Part shown: in pieces, positions 36,127 through 45,456 of the stretch
Position numbering within the stretch: position 1 is the first letter of the stretch
Layout of the letters: each line of letters begins with the position of its first letter
Assembly (NCBI GenBank): GCA_963708805.1
Contig: CAVPUA010000003.1
Location: 1,116,001-1,180,000, forward strand
Direction of reading: 5' to 3'
Origin: CAVPUA01 sp963708805
GTDB taxonomy: Bacteria > Actinomycetota > Actinomycetes > Mycobacteriales > Jatrophihabitantaceae
Length of the DNA: 64,000 nucleotides
The notes under the pieces: model-generated
Told to the model about the DNA's origin: nothing
Database searches by the model: none
What the model saw: the letters and a program-made list of their open reading frames with translations, nothing else
Program-made: the position numbers and the translations under genes

Positions 36127-37376
36127 ATGCCTCGCCGACGACCGCCGCACGATCTGGTGGGTGGCCGTACGCAGTGGTTCGAGCGCCGCTCTGGCCGGGC
36201 TGGCCGCGGCGCTCGTCGTGGTGGTCGTCTGCTGGCTGCCCGATGCCGGGGTCTCGGGCAAGCCGACGTCGGCGATCAAGGCGGGCATCATCGCATTTCT
36301 CGCGGCCCACGGAGGCGGTCTGACGCTCAACGGCGTCGGCGTGGGCTTCACACCCCTCGTCATGACCGTGGCCGTCGGCGTCATCGCGTGGCGCGCCGGC
36401 CGCACGCTCGCCGAATCGGCGGCCGGCCGCGACGAGCTGCCGGCGCCGGGTGACCTGCTGCGCGTACTCGGTACGCAGACCGCCGCCTATGTCGTCTGCT
36501 GCGCGGTGCTCGTTCCGCTGGCCCGGCTGGGGACGACCCACGTGTCGTTCGCGGCCACGATCTTCGCCGCGATCGTCTTGTTCGGTCTGGTGTCGGGCAC
36601 GTCGTTCGCGATGGGTACCCCGCTGGGCGACGAGATGGTGGCTCGCGTACCCGTGATACTCCGGCGCGCGGTCAGCGCCTGCGCGGGTCCGCTGACGATC
36701 TACGTCTTCGCCGGCACGTTGCTCACCTTCGGCTCGCTCGTCCTGCACGCCGGTCGGGTCATGAACCTGTCCCGTCAAGTCGGCGGCGGGCTGTCCGGGT
36801 TCCCGATCCTGGTGCTGGGCGTCGTCTGCGCGCCCAACGCCGTGTTCGCGGGTTCGGCCTACCTCGCCGGCCCCGGGTTCGCCGTCGGGCGCGGCACGTC
36901 GGTCGACGCGTTCTCGACGAGCCACGGTGTGCTGCCCGCATTTCCCCTGCTGGGTGCCGTGCCCGACGGTCACGGCGCCGGCCCGCTCGTGCTGGCGCTC
37001 ATGGCGATCACCGCCCTGGCCGTCGGGGTCGCCGCGGCCGTGGCGGTGCGTCGATCCGGGGCCCGTGGTCTGCGGTGAGTGGTGCGCGGGGATCGCGGCG
37101 ACTGCAGGCACTACCGGCGTCGCGATGGCCGTCCTGGCGTGGTTGGCCGGCGGCTCGGCCGGTCCGGGACGGCTGCAGGTGGTCGGCGCCTCGTCGTGGC
37201 AGGTCGGTCTGGCCACCGCCGTGGTGGTCGCCGTGGTGGGTGAGTTGGTCGTGCTGGCCTACTGGGGTTGGCTCTGGCTCTCGGATCGGACGGCCGCGGC
37301 GGCGAAGCCGGTCGAGCCAGAACTGGCCAGCACCGGAGCTGAGCGCGCGGCGTCTGAGCCCGACGGCAGTCGGTAG
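36127..37376 (+). CDS. DUF6350 polytopic membrane protein (Rv0955-like), two frameshifts
   Basis: About 415 residues, nearly all hydrophobic, with nine or more TM helices. Recognisable parts are AALAGLAAALVVVVVCWLPDAG, IIAFLAAHGGGLTLNGVGVGFTPLV, LSGFPILVLGVVCAPNAVFAGSAYLAGPGFAVGRGT and a tail WGWLWLSDRTAA. It fits DUF6350, and its position between the Rv0954-like gene and purN matches Rv0955. Function unknown. Two +1 shifts are needed, one in the first 40 codons and one near 37060. The start is uncertain: ATG at 36127 or a GTG near 36160; the ATG at 36044 lies within a palindrome and is unlikely. Confidence 0.75.
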
Positions 37377-37386
37377 GGTCGGGCGC

Positions 37387-37943
37387 GTGCCGCCCCGCCT
37401 CGTCGTCCTCGCCTCCGGCAGTGGCAGCACACTCCAGGCGCTGCTCGACGCCCGACTGCCTGTCGTCGCGGCCGGCACCGACGTTCCCGGGTGCTACGCG
37501 ATGCAGCGGGCGACGGACGCCGGAGTCCCCGTCTTCGCCGTGCCGCTTCGCCGACTACTCCGACCGGGCCGCCTGGAACGAGGCGCTCGCGAACCGTCTC
37601 GAGTCCTACCGCCCGGACATCGTGGTGCTGGCCGGTTTCATGAAGATCCTCGCGCCGTCGGTCGTCCGGCGGTTCAAGATCGTCAACACCCACCCGGCGC
37701 TGCTGCCTGCCTTCCCCGGAGGGCACGCGGTCCGCGACGCACTCGCCGCCGGGGCGAGGTCGACGGGCGTCACCGTGCACTGGGTGGACGAGGGTGTCGA
37801 CACCGGCCCGATCATCACCCAGCAATCCGTGCCCATCGAGGTCGGGGATGATGAGGACCTCATTGCGCGAGCGCATCCAGGCCGTCGAGAAACCCCTGTA
37901 CGTCGAGGCAATCCGTCAACTCTGTGAGGAACTGAAGCCGTGA
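37387..37943 (+). CDS. purN: Phosphoribosylglycinamide formyltransferase PurN, two frameshifts
   Basis: GAR transformylase, the third step of purine synthesis, using 10-formyl-tetrahydrofolate. The start PPRLVVLASGSGSTLQALLDA binds the ribosyl phosphate; VVLAGFMKILAPSVV, the catalytic Asn-x-His in IVNTHPALLPAFPGGHAV and TVHWVDEGVDTGPIITQ with the catalytic Asp are all present. One +1 insertion lies near 37548 (CCGCTTCGCCGACTAC). A second lesion near 37870 looks like loss of GC from a GCGCGC run before RERIQAVEKPLY. The GTG start is at 37387 and the TGA at 37941-37943 overlaps purH (GTGA). Both lesions are probably errors. Confidence 0.92.
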
Positions 37944-39512
37944 GCCGAATCCCCGTCCGCCGCGCCCTGATCAGCGTCTACGACAAGACCGGCCTGCCCG
38001 AGCTGGCCGTGGGGCTGCACGAGGCCGGCGTCGAGATCGTCTCGACCGGCTCGACCGCCGCGCACATCCGCGAGGCTCGGCGTCCCCGTCACAGCGGTCG
38101 ACGAGGTCACCGGTTTTCCCGAGATCCTCGGCGGTCGGGTGAAGACGCTGCACCCGAACGTGCACGCCGGCCTGCTGGCCGACCAGAACGACCCTTCCCA
38201 CGTCGCCACCGTCGACGAACTCGGCATCGAGACGTTCCAGCTCGTGGTCGTGAACCTGTACCCGTTCCGCGAGACGGTCGCCTCGGGAGCCGAGCCGCCC
38301 GAGGTGATCGAGCAGATCGACATCGGCGGCCCGGCCATGGTGCGGGCGAGCGCCAAGAACCACGGCTCGGTCGCGGTCGTCGTCGACCCGGCGCGGTACG
38401 GCGACGTGCTGGCTGCGGTCCGGGCCGGCGGCTTCGAGCTCGCCGAGCGGCAGCTGCTCTCGGCGGCCGCGTTCCGGCACACCGCGTCCTACGACATCGC
38501 GGTGGCCAGCTGGCTCGGCAGCGTCGTCGCGCCCGATGATCACGTCGGGGGAGTGTCCAGCGGCTTCCCGGGTTGGGTCGCGCAGTCCTTCGAGCGGGCG
38601 GCGGTGCTTCGTTACGGCGAGAACCCGCACCAGAAGGCGGCGCTGTACATCGTTCCGAGCGGCGAGGACGGCATCGCCCACGCCGATCAGCTCTCGGGCA
38701 AGGAGATGAGCTACAACAACTACGTCGACGGCGATGCCGCCTGGCGGGCCGCCTACGACTTCGCCGAGCCGTGCGTCGCGATCATCAAGCACGCCAATCC
38801 GTGCGGCATCGCGGTGGGTGCCGACATCGCCGACGCGCACCGCAAGGCGCATGACTGCGACCCGGTGAGCGCCTACGGCGGCGTGGTCGCCACCAACCGG
38901 CCGGTGAGCGTCGCGATGGCCGAGCAGTTGCGCAAGATCTTCACCGAGGTGGTGATCGCGCCGGGTTACGACGACGGCGTGCTCGAGGTCTGGGAGAAGA
39001 AGAAGGACCTTCGCATCCTGGTCGCCCAGCCGCGATCGGATCACGCGGTCGTCGAAACCCGACCGGTGTCGGGCGGTCTGCTCGTCCAGACCGCCGATCG
39101 CATCGACGCCCCGGGCGACGACCCCGCGCAGTGGACGCTCGCGACCGGTGAGCCGGCCGACGACGCCACGCTGGCCGACCTCGCGTTCGCCTGGCGGGCG
39201 ATCCGCGCCGCCAAGTCGAACGCGATCCTGCTGGCCCACGACGGCGCCTCGGTCGGGATCGGCATGGGTCAGGTCAATCGGGTCGACTCGTGCCGACTGG
39301 CCATTGCGCGGGCCGGCGATCGCGCACCGGGCGCGGTGGCCGCGTCCGATGCCTACTTCCCGTTCGCCGACGGTGCTCAGCTGCTGATCGACGCCGGCGT
39401 GCGCGCCATCGTCCAGCCGGGTGGGTCGATCCACGACGACGAGACGATCGCGGCCGCCCAGGCGGCAGGGGTCACCATGTATTTCACCGGAACCCGCCAC
39501 TTCGCGCACTGA
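37940..39512 (+). CDS. purH: Bifunctional AICAR transformylase/IMP cyclohydrolase PurH, one frameshift
   Basis: The last two steps of IMP synthesis. The N-terminal MGS-fold cyclohydrolase shows RRALISVYDKTGLPELAVGLHEAGVEIVSTGST and GRVKTLHPNVHAGLLA. The transformylase domain shows RYGENPHQKAALY, SGKEMSYNNYVDGDAAWRAAYDF, IIKHANPCGIA and SDAYFPFADG...QPGGSIHDDETIAAA. An extra C near 38085 (GAGGCTCGGCGTC) shifts the frame; the span is one base over a multiple of three and corrects to 523 residues. It starts at GTG 37940 in overlap with purN, so the two enzymes are coupled. It shares formyl-folate with the downstream folD. Confidence 0.95.
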
Positions 39513-39595
39513 CGCGAGCCCTGGCCGGTTTCGTCGGTTTGGACGAGGATCTGATAGCGTTCCGCCGCTTGTAATTTCTTTGTGTGGAGGGAACC

Positions 39596-40195
39596 ATGTC
39601 TAGTTTGTCGACCCCTGAGACCGGCCCGCCCCGTCCGTGGGCCTGGTCGTTGCTCGTGTTCACAACGCTGGGCCTCGTCGCCCTGCTGCTCCCGTGGTTC
39701 CGTCCCACGATCGACGGCCACGCCGTCGCGGGCGAGGCGACCACTCACTCGTGGAACGGCCTGCTCTTCTTTCTCGCCCCGTTGCTGATGATCTACGCGG
39801 TGCTCCGGGCCTTCCGGCCGTCCAGCCGTACTTCGGCAGCGGGTACGAACGCCCTGGTGATCGCGGCCGGGGCGCTGTCGTTGATCATCGCGCTCGTCAA
39901 CTGGCTGCGGGTTCCGACGGACTACGCCGACTGGCCCGCCGCCCAGGCCTACGCCCGCGGCGCCGGGCAGTCGCTCGGCCGCGGCCCGCTGATCGGCTTC
40001 TGGTTGACGATCGCCGTGGGCGCGCTGTTCGTCGGGTCCGGAACCTATGCCGTCATACGGACGGCGACCACCGGCGCGGACGAGCCGGCGGACGCCGCCG
40101 GCGTCGGGCGGAGCCCGTCGCCCATCGAGCCGATCCCCGATCTCGAGCTCTACGCACCTCCTCGTCGTGAGGGTGGGGGCCGACACTCGGCGTAG
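39596..40195 (+). CDS. Four-TM membrane protein of unknown function
   Basis: The product has 199 residues from the ATG at 39596, which follows a strong GGAGGG site. Four TM helices are clear: WSLLVFTTLGLVALLLPWF, LLFFLAPLLMIYAVLRAF, ALVIAAGALSLIIALVNWL and LIGFWLTIAVGALFVGSGTYA. An acidic, proline-containing cytoplasmic tail ends PDLELYAPPRR. The loop after the first helix (RPTIDGHAVAGEATTHSWNG) looks like DUF-type small membrane proteins of unknown role. It stands between purH and folD and may be cotranscribed with purH, whose stop is 83 bases upstream. Confidence 0.72.
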   Translation: MSSLSTPETGPPRPWAWSLLVFTTLGLVALLLPWFRPTIDGHAVAGEATTHSWNGLLFFLAPLLMIYAVLRAFRPSSRTSAAGTNALVIAAGALSLIIALVNWLRVPTDYADWPAAQAYARGAGQSLGRGPLIGFWLTIAVGALFVGSGTYAVIRTATTGADEPADAAGVGRSPSPIEPIPDLELYAPPRREGGGRHSA

Positions 40196-40227
40196 GCGTT
40201 CGCGCGCGGCTGGCAGGATGGTTCGAC

Positions 40228-41088
40228 GTGACGGCGACCATCCTGGACGGCAAGGCCACTCTCGCATCGATCAAGCTCGAGCTGACCGATCGGATCGCGG
40301 CGCTACGGGCTCAGGGCGCGGTGCCCGGGCTCGGCACGGTGCTGGTCGGCGACGACCCGGCGAGTGCCTGGTACGTGGGCGCGAAGCACCGCGACTGCGC
40401 CGAGGTCGGCATCGCCAGCATCCGTCGTGAGTTGCCCGCCGACGCGTCGCAGGCCGATGTCGAGGCGGTGATCGACGAGCTGAACGCCGACCCGTCATGC
40501 ACCGGCTACATCGTCCAGCTGCCGCTGCCGCGCGGCCTGGACGAGTTCGCGGTGCTCTCGCGCGTCGACCCGGACAAGGACGTCGACGGCCTGCACCCGA
40601 TGAATCTCGGCAAGCTCGTCCTGAACGAACCGGCGCCGATTCCGTGCACGCCGTACGGGATCATCGAACTGCTGCGGCGCTACGACGTGCCGATCGCGGG
40701 GGCCGACGTCACGGTCGTCGGCCGGGGCATCACCGTCGGGCGGCCGATGGGTCTGCTGCTGACCCGGCGCAGTGAGAACGCCACCGTCACCTTGTGCCAC
40801 ACCGGTACGCGCGATCTCGCCGCGCACGTCGCGGGTGCCGACATCGTGATCGCGGCCGCGGGCGCTCCTGGACTGATCACCGCCGCGATGATCAAGCCCG
40901 GCGCGGCCGTGCTGGATGTCGGGGTGAGCCGGGTCGACGGGAAGATCGCCGGTGACGTCGCGGCGGACGTGGCCGACGTGGCCGGTTTCGTCGCACCGAA
41001 TCCTGGGGGAGTGGGCCCGATGACGCGCGCGATGCTGTTGACCAATGTCGTCGAGGCTGCCGAGCGCGCCGCGTCAACTGCTCGCTGA
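40228..41088 (+). CDS. folD: Bifunctional methylene-THF dehydrogenase/methenyl-THF cyclohydrolase FolD
   Basis: A 286-residue enzyme interconverting methylene- and formyl-tetrahydrofolate, with NADP. The active-site Tyr and Lys lie in ASAWYVGAKHRDCAEVGI. GYIVQLPLPRGLD, DPDKDVDGLHPMNLGKL and the Rossmann VTVVGRGITVGRPMGLLLTRR follow, with the closing GFVAPNPGGVGPMTRAMLLTNVV. It starts at GTG 40228 and is intact. It provides the formyl donor used by PurN and PurH just upstream. Its stop overlaps the DUF3017 ATG by one base (TGATG). Confidence 0.97.
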   Translation: MTATILDGKATLASIKLELTDRIAALRAQGAVPGLGTVLVGDDPASAWYVGAKHRDCAEVGIASIRRELPADASQADVEAVIDELNADPSCTGYIVQLPLPRGLDEFAVLSRVDPDKDVDGLHPMNLGKLVLNEPAPIPCTPYGIIELLRRYDVPIAGADVTVVGRGITVGRPMGLLLTRRSENATVTLCHTGTRDLAAHVAGADIVIAAAGAPGLITAAMIKPGAAVLDVGVSRVDGKIAGDVAADVADVAGFVAPNPGGVGPMTRAMLLTNVVEAAERAASTAR

Positions 41089-41366
41089 TGTCGGCCGCCC
41101 GCGCGATCCGCCACGAGCTGCCGTTCATCGCGGTCGTGGCGCTGATCGGGGCGGGCCTGCTGCTCTTGTCGATCGCGTCCGATCACTGGCTACGCGGAGT
41201 GCTGCTCATGGCCGGCGGCTTCGCCCTGGGAGCGGTGCTGCGCCTGGTCCTGCCCGACGACCGCGCCGGACTGCTGGCGGTCCGGCGCCGTTCGTTCGAT
41301 TTCCTCTGCTTCGCCACGATCAGCGTGCTCGCCGTCATATTCGCGGTACTGCTTCCTCGGGCATGA
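41088..41366 (+). CDS. DUF3017 family membrane protein
   Basis: A 92-residue protein with three TM helices: LPFIAVVALIGAGLLLLSI, RGVLLMAGGFALGAVLRLVL and FLCFATISVLAVIFAVLL. The DHWLRGVLLMAGGFALGAVLRLVLP stretch with a following RRRSFD is the DUF3017 signature. This family sits next to folD across actinobacteria, and its function is unknown. Start and stop overlap with folD (TGATG) implies coupled translation. Intact. Confidence 0.9.
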   Translation: MSAARAIRHELPFIAVVALIGAGLLLLSIASDHWLRGVLLMAGGFALGAVLRLVLPDDRAGLLAVRRRSFDFLCFATISVLAVIFAVLLPRA

Positions 41367-41458
41367 TCGGGTGAGGACTAGCGTCGCTGGCTGGATCACC
41401 GACCTGACCGCACAGACCTGACAGCACTGGACCCACAAGACTCGATGAGGAGAACGAC

Positions 41459-42424
41459 ATGTCAGCACCGACCCGTCACGGCAAGGTCACCGTCGTAGGC
41501 GCCGGCTTCTACGGTTCGACGACCGCGCAGCGGCTGGCCGAGTACGACGTGTTCGAGACGGTCGTGCTCACCGACATCGTCGACGGCAAACCCGAGGGCC
41601 TGGCGCTCGACCTCAACCAGTCCCGTCCGATCGAGGGCTTCGAGACCACCGTGGTCGGCGCGACCACCACGCCGGACGGGGCGGGCTACGACGCGACCGC
41701 CGGCTCGGACGTCGTGGTGATCACGGCCGGCCTGCCCCGCAAGCCCGGCATGAGCCGCATGGACCTGCTCGAGGTCAACGCGGGCATCGTCCGCAACGTC
41801 GCCGAGAACATCGCCAAGCACTCGCCCGAAGCCGTGATCATCATCGTGTCCAACCCACTGGACGAGATGACAGCGCTGGCCCAGCTCGCGTCGAACTTCC
41901 CCAAGAACCGCGTCTTCGGCCAGGCCGGTGTCCTGGACACCGCGCGTTTCACCAACAACGTGGCGACCGAACTCGGCGTGCCCGTCGGCTCGGTCACGAC
42001 GCTGACCCTGGGCTCGCACGGCGACACGATGGTGCCCGTCCCGTCGGCCTGCTTCGTCGACGGCAAGCCGCTGGCCGACGTCATGCCGGCCGAGAAGATC
42101 GAAGAACTCGTCACCCGCACCCGCAACGGCGGGGCCGAGGTCGTCGCGCTGCTCAAGACCGGCTCGGCCTACTACGCGCCGTCGGCCGCGGCGGCCCGGA
42201 TGGCCCGCGCCGTCATCACCGATTCGGGCGAAACGATCCCGGTCTGCGCGTGGGTCGACGGCGAGTACGGCATCAGCGGGGTCTACCTGGGCGTCGAAGC
42301 CGAGATCGGCGCGAGCGGCGTGAAGAAGATCGTCGAGCGCGACCTGACCGCGACCGAGCTCGCCGGGCTCAGGGACGCGGCGGAGGCGGTGCGCTCCAAG
42401 CAGGCCGACGTGTCGAACCTGTAG
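41459..42424 (+). CDS. mdh: Malate dehydrogenase (LDH-like type)
   Basis: A 321-residue NAD-dependent malate dehydrogenase for the TCA cycle. The Rossmann turn is VTVVGAGFYGSTTAQRLAE. The mobile loop AGLPRKPGMSRMDLLEVNAGIV carries the Arg pair that reads malate rather than lactate, and the catalytic His is in LTLGSHGDTMVPVPS. The form is the LDH-like group common in some actinobacteria and many other bacteria. The ATG at 41459 follows GAGGAGAACG. It has its own 92-base upstream gap after DUF3017 and is convergent with the TetR gene. Intact. Confidence 0.95.
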   Translation: MSAPTRHGKVTVVGAGFYGSTTAQRLAEYDVFETVVLTDIVDGKPEGLALDLNQSRPIEGFETTVVGATTTPDGAGYDATAGSDVVVITAGLPRKPGMSRMDLLEVNAGIVRNVAENIAKHSPEAVIIIVSNPLDEMTALAQLASNFPKNRVFGQAGVLDTARFTNNVATELGVPVGSVTTLTLGSHGDTMVPVPSACFVDGKPLADVMPAEKIEELVTRTRNGGAEVVALLKTGSAYYAPSAAAARMARAVITDSGETIPVCAWVDGEYGISGVYLGVEAEIGASGVKKIVERDLTATELAGLRDAAEAVRSKQADVSNL

Positions 42425-42449
42425 CGCCGACAACCGGCAGAGCAGGCGG

Positions 42450-43115
42450 CTAGTCGGTCCTGGCTGCGACCAGACGCAGCGCGGCGACCACATAACGTTC
42501 GACCAGCCCCTCGGTGCTCGTCGCGTTCGGGCTGAACCACTCGCTGGTGCGGCTGCAGATGTCGAGCACCATCGTCGCCTGGCCCGCCGGCGAGAGGCCG
42601 CCGATCAGCTCGAACGCGCCCTCGGTCGCGCCGGCCTGCAGGATCGCGATGAGCGATTCCCGGAGTCGGTCGCGGCGGTCGTTGATCTCGGCCAGTTGCG
42701 GCTCGGGCAGATGGACGTACTCGCGATGAGCCAACTGGGCGAAGGCCGGAAAGCGCAGGTGCAGCGACGTGTACGCGCGCACATATGCGATCAACCGGCG
42801 CCGCGGATCGTCGCCGGCCGCGCCGACGGCCGCCGCGATCTCGCTCTCGGTCCGCCCGTAGCCGCTGCGGACGAGCACGTAGAGCACCTCGTCGCGCGAG
42901 GCGAAGTGGTTGTACAGGGCGCCCGGAGTCAGGCCGCAGGCCTTGGTGAGGTCACGCACCGAGGTCGAGGCCGCGCCGTCGCGATAGAACAGCGTCGCGG
43001 CCGCGGCCAGGATGCGTCGGGCAGCGTAGGACATCTCCGCGATGTCCGGGTAGGCCGCGAAGTCGGCTAGGAACTTCTGGGAGCGTTGGGTCAGCTCGTC
43101 CGTCTGGTGAGTCAT
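42450..43115 (-). CDS. TetR family transcriptional regulator
   Basis: A 221-residue regulator. The N-terminal helix-turn-helix is RRILAAAATLFYRDGAASTSVRDLTKACGLTPGALYNHFASRDEVLYVLV, and the C-terminal ligand domain contains YVRAYTSLHLRFPAFAQLAHREYVHLPEP, which resembles the KstR/fatty-acyl-responsive branch. It is divergent from the MFS transporter gene across about 150 bases, the usual arrangement for a local repressor of an exporter, so the MFS protein is its likely target. The ligand is unknown. Intact. Confidence 0.9.
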   Translation of the reverse strand: MTHQTDELTQRSQKFLADFAAYPDIAEMSYAARRILAAAATLFYRDGAASTSVRDLTKACGLTPGALYNHFASRDEVLYVLVRSGYGRTESEIAAAVGAAGDDPRRRLIAYVRAYTSLHLRFPAFAQLAHREYVHLPEPQLAEINDRRDRLRESLIAILQAGATEGAFELIGGLSPAGQATMVLDICSRTSEWFSPNATSTEGLVERYVVAALRLVAARTD

Positions 43116-43195
43116 CCCTTCCTAGTTTTGCGGTCTTTCACCGCGGCGACAACGGGCAGCCGGGCTTGTAAGTATCTGTTCATAGCTGGCGGTTG

Positions 43196-43237
43196 TTGAC
43201 GCAAGGACCCGGGAGGTCCAGAGTTCACTCGATGTGA
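43196..43237 (+). promoter_or_regulatory. Possible MFS promoter with small operator-like inverted repeat
   Basis: TTGACG (43196-43201), a 17-base spacer and CAGAGT (43219-43224) resemble -35 and -10 boxes. TCACTCGATGTGA right after them is a short inverted repeat at the expected transcription start, a plausible TetR operator. Low confidence. Confidence 0.3.
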
Positions 43238-43265
43238 GTTGGACCACTCTGAAGGGACCGTCATT

Positions 43266-45396
43266 GTGACCGACACACTCGAGGCGCCGGATCGACCTGA
43301 GCCGGTCACGCCACGTTCGGCGCTCAGCCGGTTGTGGGATCGAGAGCTGGACCGGTACCCGAGCACCGGCCCCCGCCTGGTGAGCCTGGCCATCGTGGTC
43401 CTGACGACGGTCGATCCTCTACTACCAGTTCTATCTCGCCGGTGCGCTCGCCGCGGGCACCGCGGGGAAGAACGGCATCATCCCTGACCTGCACATGAGC
43501 TTCGTCTACTACGTCAACATCAGCGTCATCGGCTACGTCCTCGGAGCTGTCGCCTCGTTCGCGGCCGGGCTCGCGGATCGGTACGGGCGCGCGAACATCG
43601 TCACGTTCGGTCTGCTCATCACCGGCCTGCTCTGCCTGATCGGCATCCCCAACGCGCACAGCAAGCTGGCGTTCGGGATCCTCTTCGTGGCCATCGGGGC
43701 CGTCGAGGGCGTGATCCTGGTCGCCACGCCGGCCCTGATCCGGGACTTCAGCCCGCAGCTCGGCCGGGCGTCGGCCATGGGCTTCTGGACGCTCGGACCG
43801 GTGTTGGGCAGCCTGGTCGTCAGCATCATCATCAGCAACTCCAGCCTGACGACGCCGTGGCGCGACCAGTACGCCGTCTGCGGGGTCGTGGGTCTCGTGG
43901 TGTTCGCGATCGCACTCGTCGGGTTGCGCGAGCTTGCGCCCTCGTTGCGCGATCAGTTGATGGTGAGCAGCCGCGACCGCGCCCTGATCGAAGCCCGGGC
44001 GAAGGGCATCGACGTCGAGGCCAGCCTCAAGAGCCCGTTCCGGCAGATGCTCAAGCTCGACATCGTCGGGTCGGCGTTCGCGATCAGTGTCTTCCTGATC
44101 ATCTACTACCTGGCCGTCGGATTCTTCCCCGTCTTCTTCCAGACGGTCTTCGGCTACAGCCAGACGAAGGCGAACGGACTCGGCAACTGGTTCTGGGCGT
44201 TCGACGCCGGCGGTCTGCTCGTGATCGGCTTCATCTCCGACCTCGTCCGGGTCCGCAAGCCGTTCATGCTGGTCGGGGCGGTCGGCGCAATCGTGTTCAC
44301 CTCGATCTTCGCGACCAAGGCCACCGACGCGCACACGTCCTACTCGACGTTCGTCGTCCTGCTGTCGTTGATCGCGATCTCGCTGGGCGTGGCCTACGCA
44401 CCGTGGATGGCCAGCTTCACCGAGACGGTCGAGCGCCGCAATCCCGCGCTCACCGCGACGGGTCTGGCCGTGTGGGGCCTGGTGATCCGCATCGTGATCG
44501 CCGTGTCGGTCTTCTTCGTGCCGCACGTCGTCAACACCGTGACGCCGCTCGTCGACAAGGGCGGGATCGTGACTCAGATGGCAGCTGGCCAGGACCCGTC
44601 GCTGAACGCGACCGAGAACGCCACGGTCAAGGCCGTCGCCGCGGACGCGACCATCGTGCCGAAGGTGCAGGCAGCGGCCACCAAGTACCAGACTCAGCTG
44701 GCCACCGCGGCCAAGATCGATCCGGCCACGCAGGCGGCGCTGACGGCGAACCCGAACGACCAGGCCAGCCAGATCAAGGCGCTGAGCGAGATCTCCGGCG
44801 TCAGCGCGACCGACGTCACCACCGTGGTCACCGTCTCGGCCGCGCACGCGAAGGGCATCGCCGCCGGCGAGGCGCTGGATTCGGCAACGGCGGCCGCGCT
44901 GCTGGCCAACCCCACCGATCCCACGGTCGGCGCCAAGGCGGTGGGCGAGGTGGTGACCAAGCTGGGCGTGACTCCGGCTGACGCCCAGGCCGCGCTCCAG
45001 GACCTGGCGTCGGTGCCGGTGCCGCAACTGCTCGTCGTCCAGGCGAGCGGGCCGAAGGTGTCCGCGGCCGTCACCGATCTGACCGCGCTGGCTTCGGCCG
45101 AGCAGAGCGATCCGACGTCGTTCGCGCTGCTGAGCAAGTACGGCACGTCGCTTCAGGACACCAAGGTCGTCAGCGCGTTGACCTACCTGCAGAAAGAGGC
45201 GCCGACGGTGCAGAAGGCGGCCAAGGACTCCCCGAAGCAGTGGCGCACGTACTTCTGGATCGCGGTGGGCGGCCAGGTCGTCTTCATCCCGCTGATCTTC
45301 GTGATGGCCGGGTTCTGGGACCCACGCAAGGCCCGGCGCAAGGAGCAGGAGCACGAGCAGTGGGTCGAGGCCGAGTTGGCCAAGCTCGCCCACTGA
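43266..45396 (+). CDS. MFS transporter with large Ala-rich extracytoplasmic insert, one frameshift
   Basis: About 709 residues once a +1 insertion near 43420 (ACGGTCGATCC) is removed. The MFS core shows the loop 2-3 motif GLADRYGRANIVTFG, GAVEGVILVATPALIRDF in the N-half and VLSL/AISLGVAYAPWMASFTETVERRNPALTATGLAVW in the C-half. Between the penultimate TM helix (IRIVIAVSVFFVPHVV) and the last one (WIAVGGQVVFIPLIFVMAGFW) lies a soluble segment of about 230 residues, rich in Ala, Thr and Val, with two related units starting AALTANPNDQ and AALLANPTDP. The usual MFS length is 400-500, so the insert is unusual. GTG 43266 follows AAGGGA. Confidence 0.85.
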
Positions 45397-45456
45397 CCAG
45401 ACCAGACCAGACCAGATCGGATCAGATCAGATCCGATCGGATCTGGTCAGATCTGC
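45395..45456. repeat. Pentanucleotide tandem repeat (GACCA/GATCA/GATCG)
   Basis: Immediately after the MFS stop the sequence runs as 5-base units: GACCA four times, then GATCG, GATCA, GATCA, GATCC, GATCG, GATCT. The right half is partly self-complementary (CCAGATC...GATCTGG), so it can fold as a hairpin and may terminate the convergent MFS and DUF885 genes. It overlaps the DUF885 stop at 45447. Confidence 0.75.
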
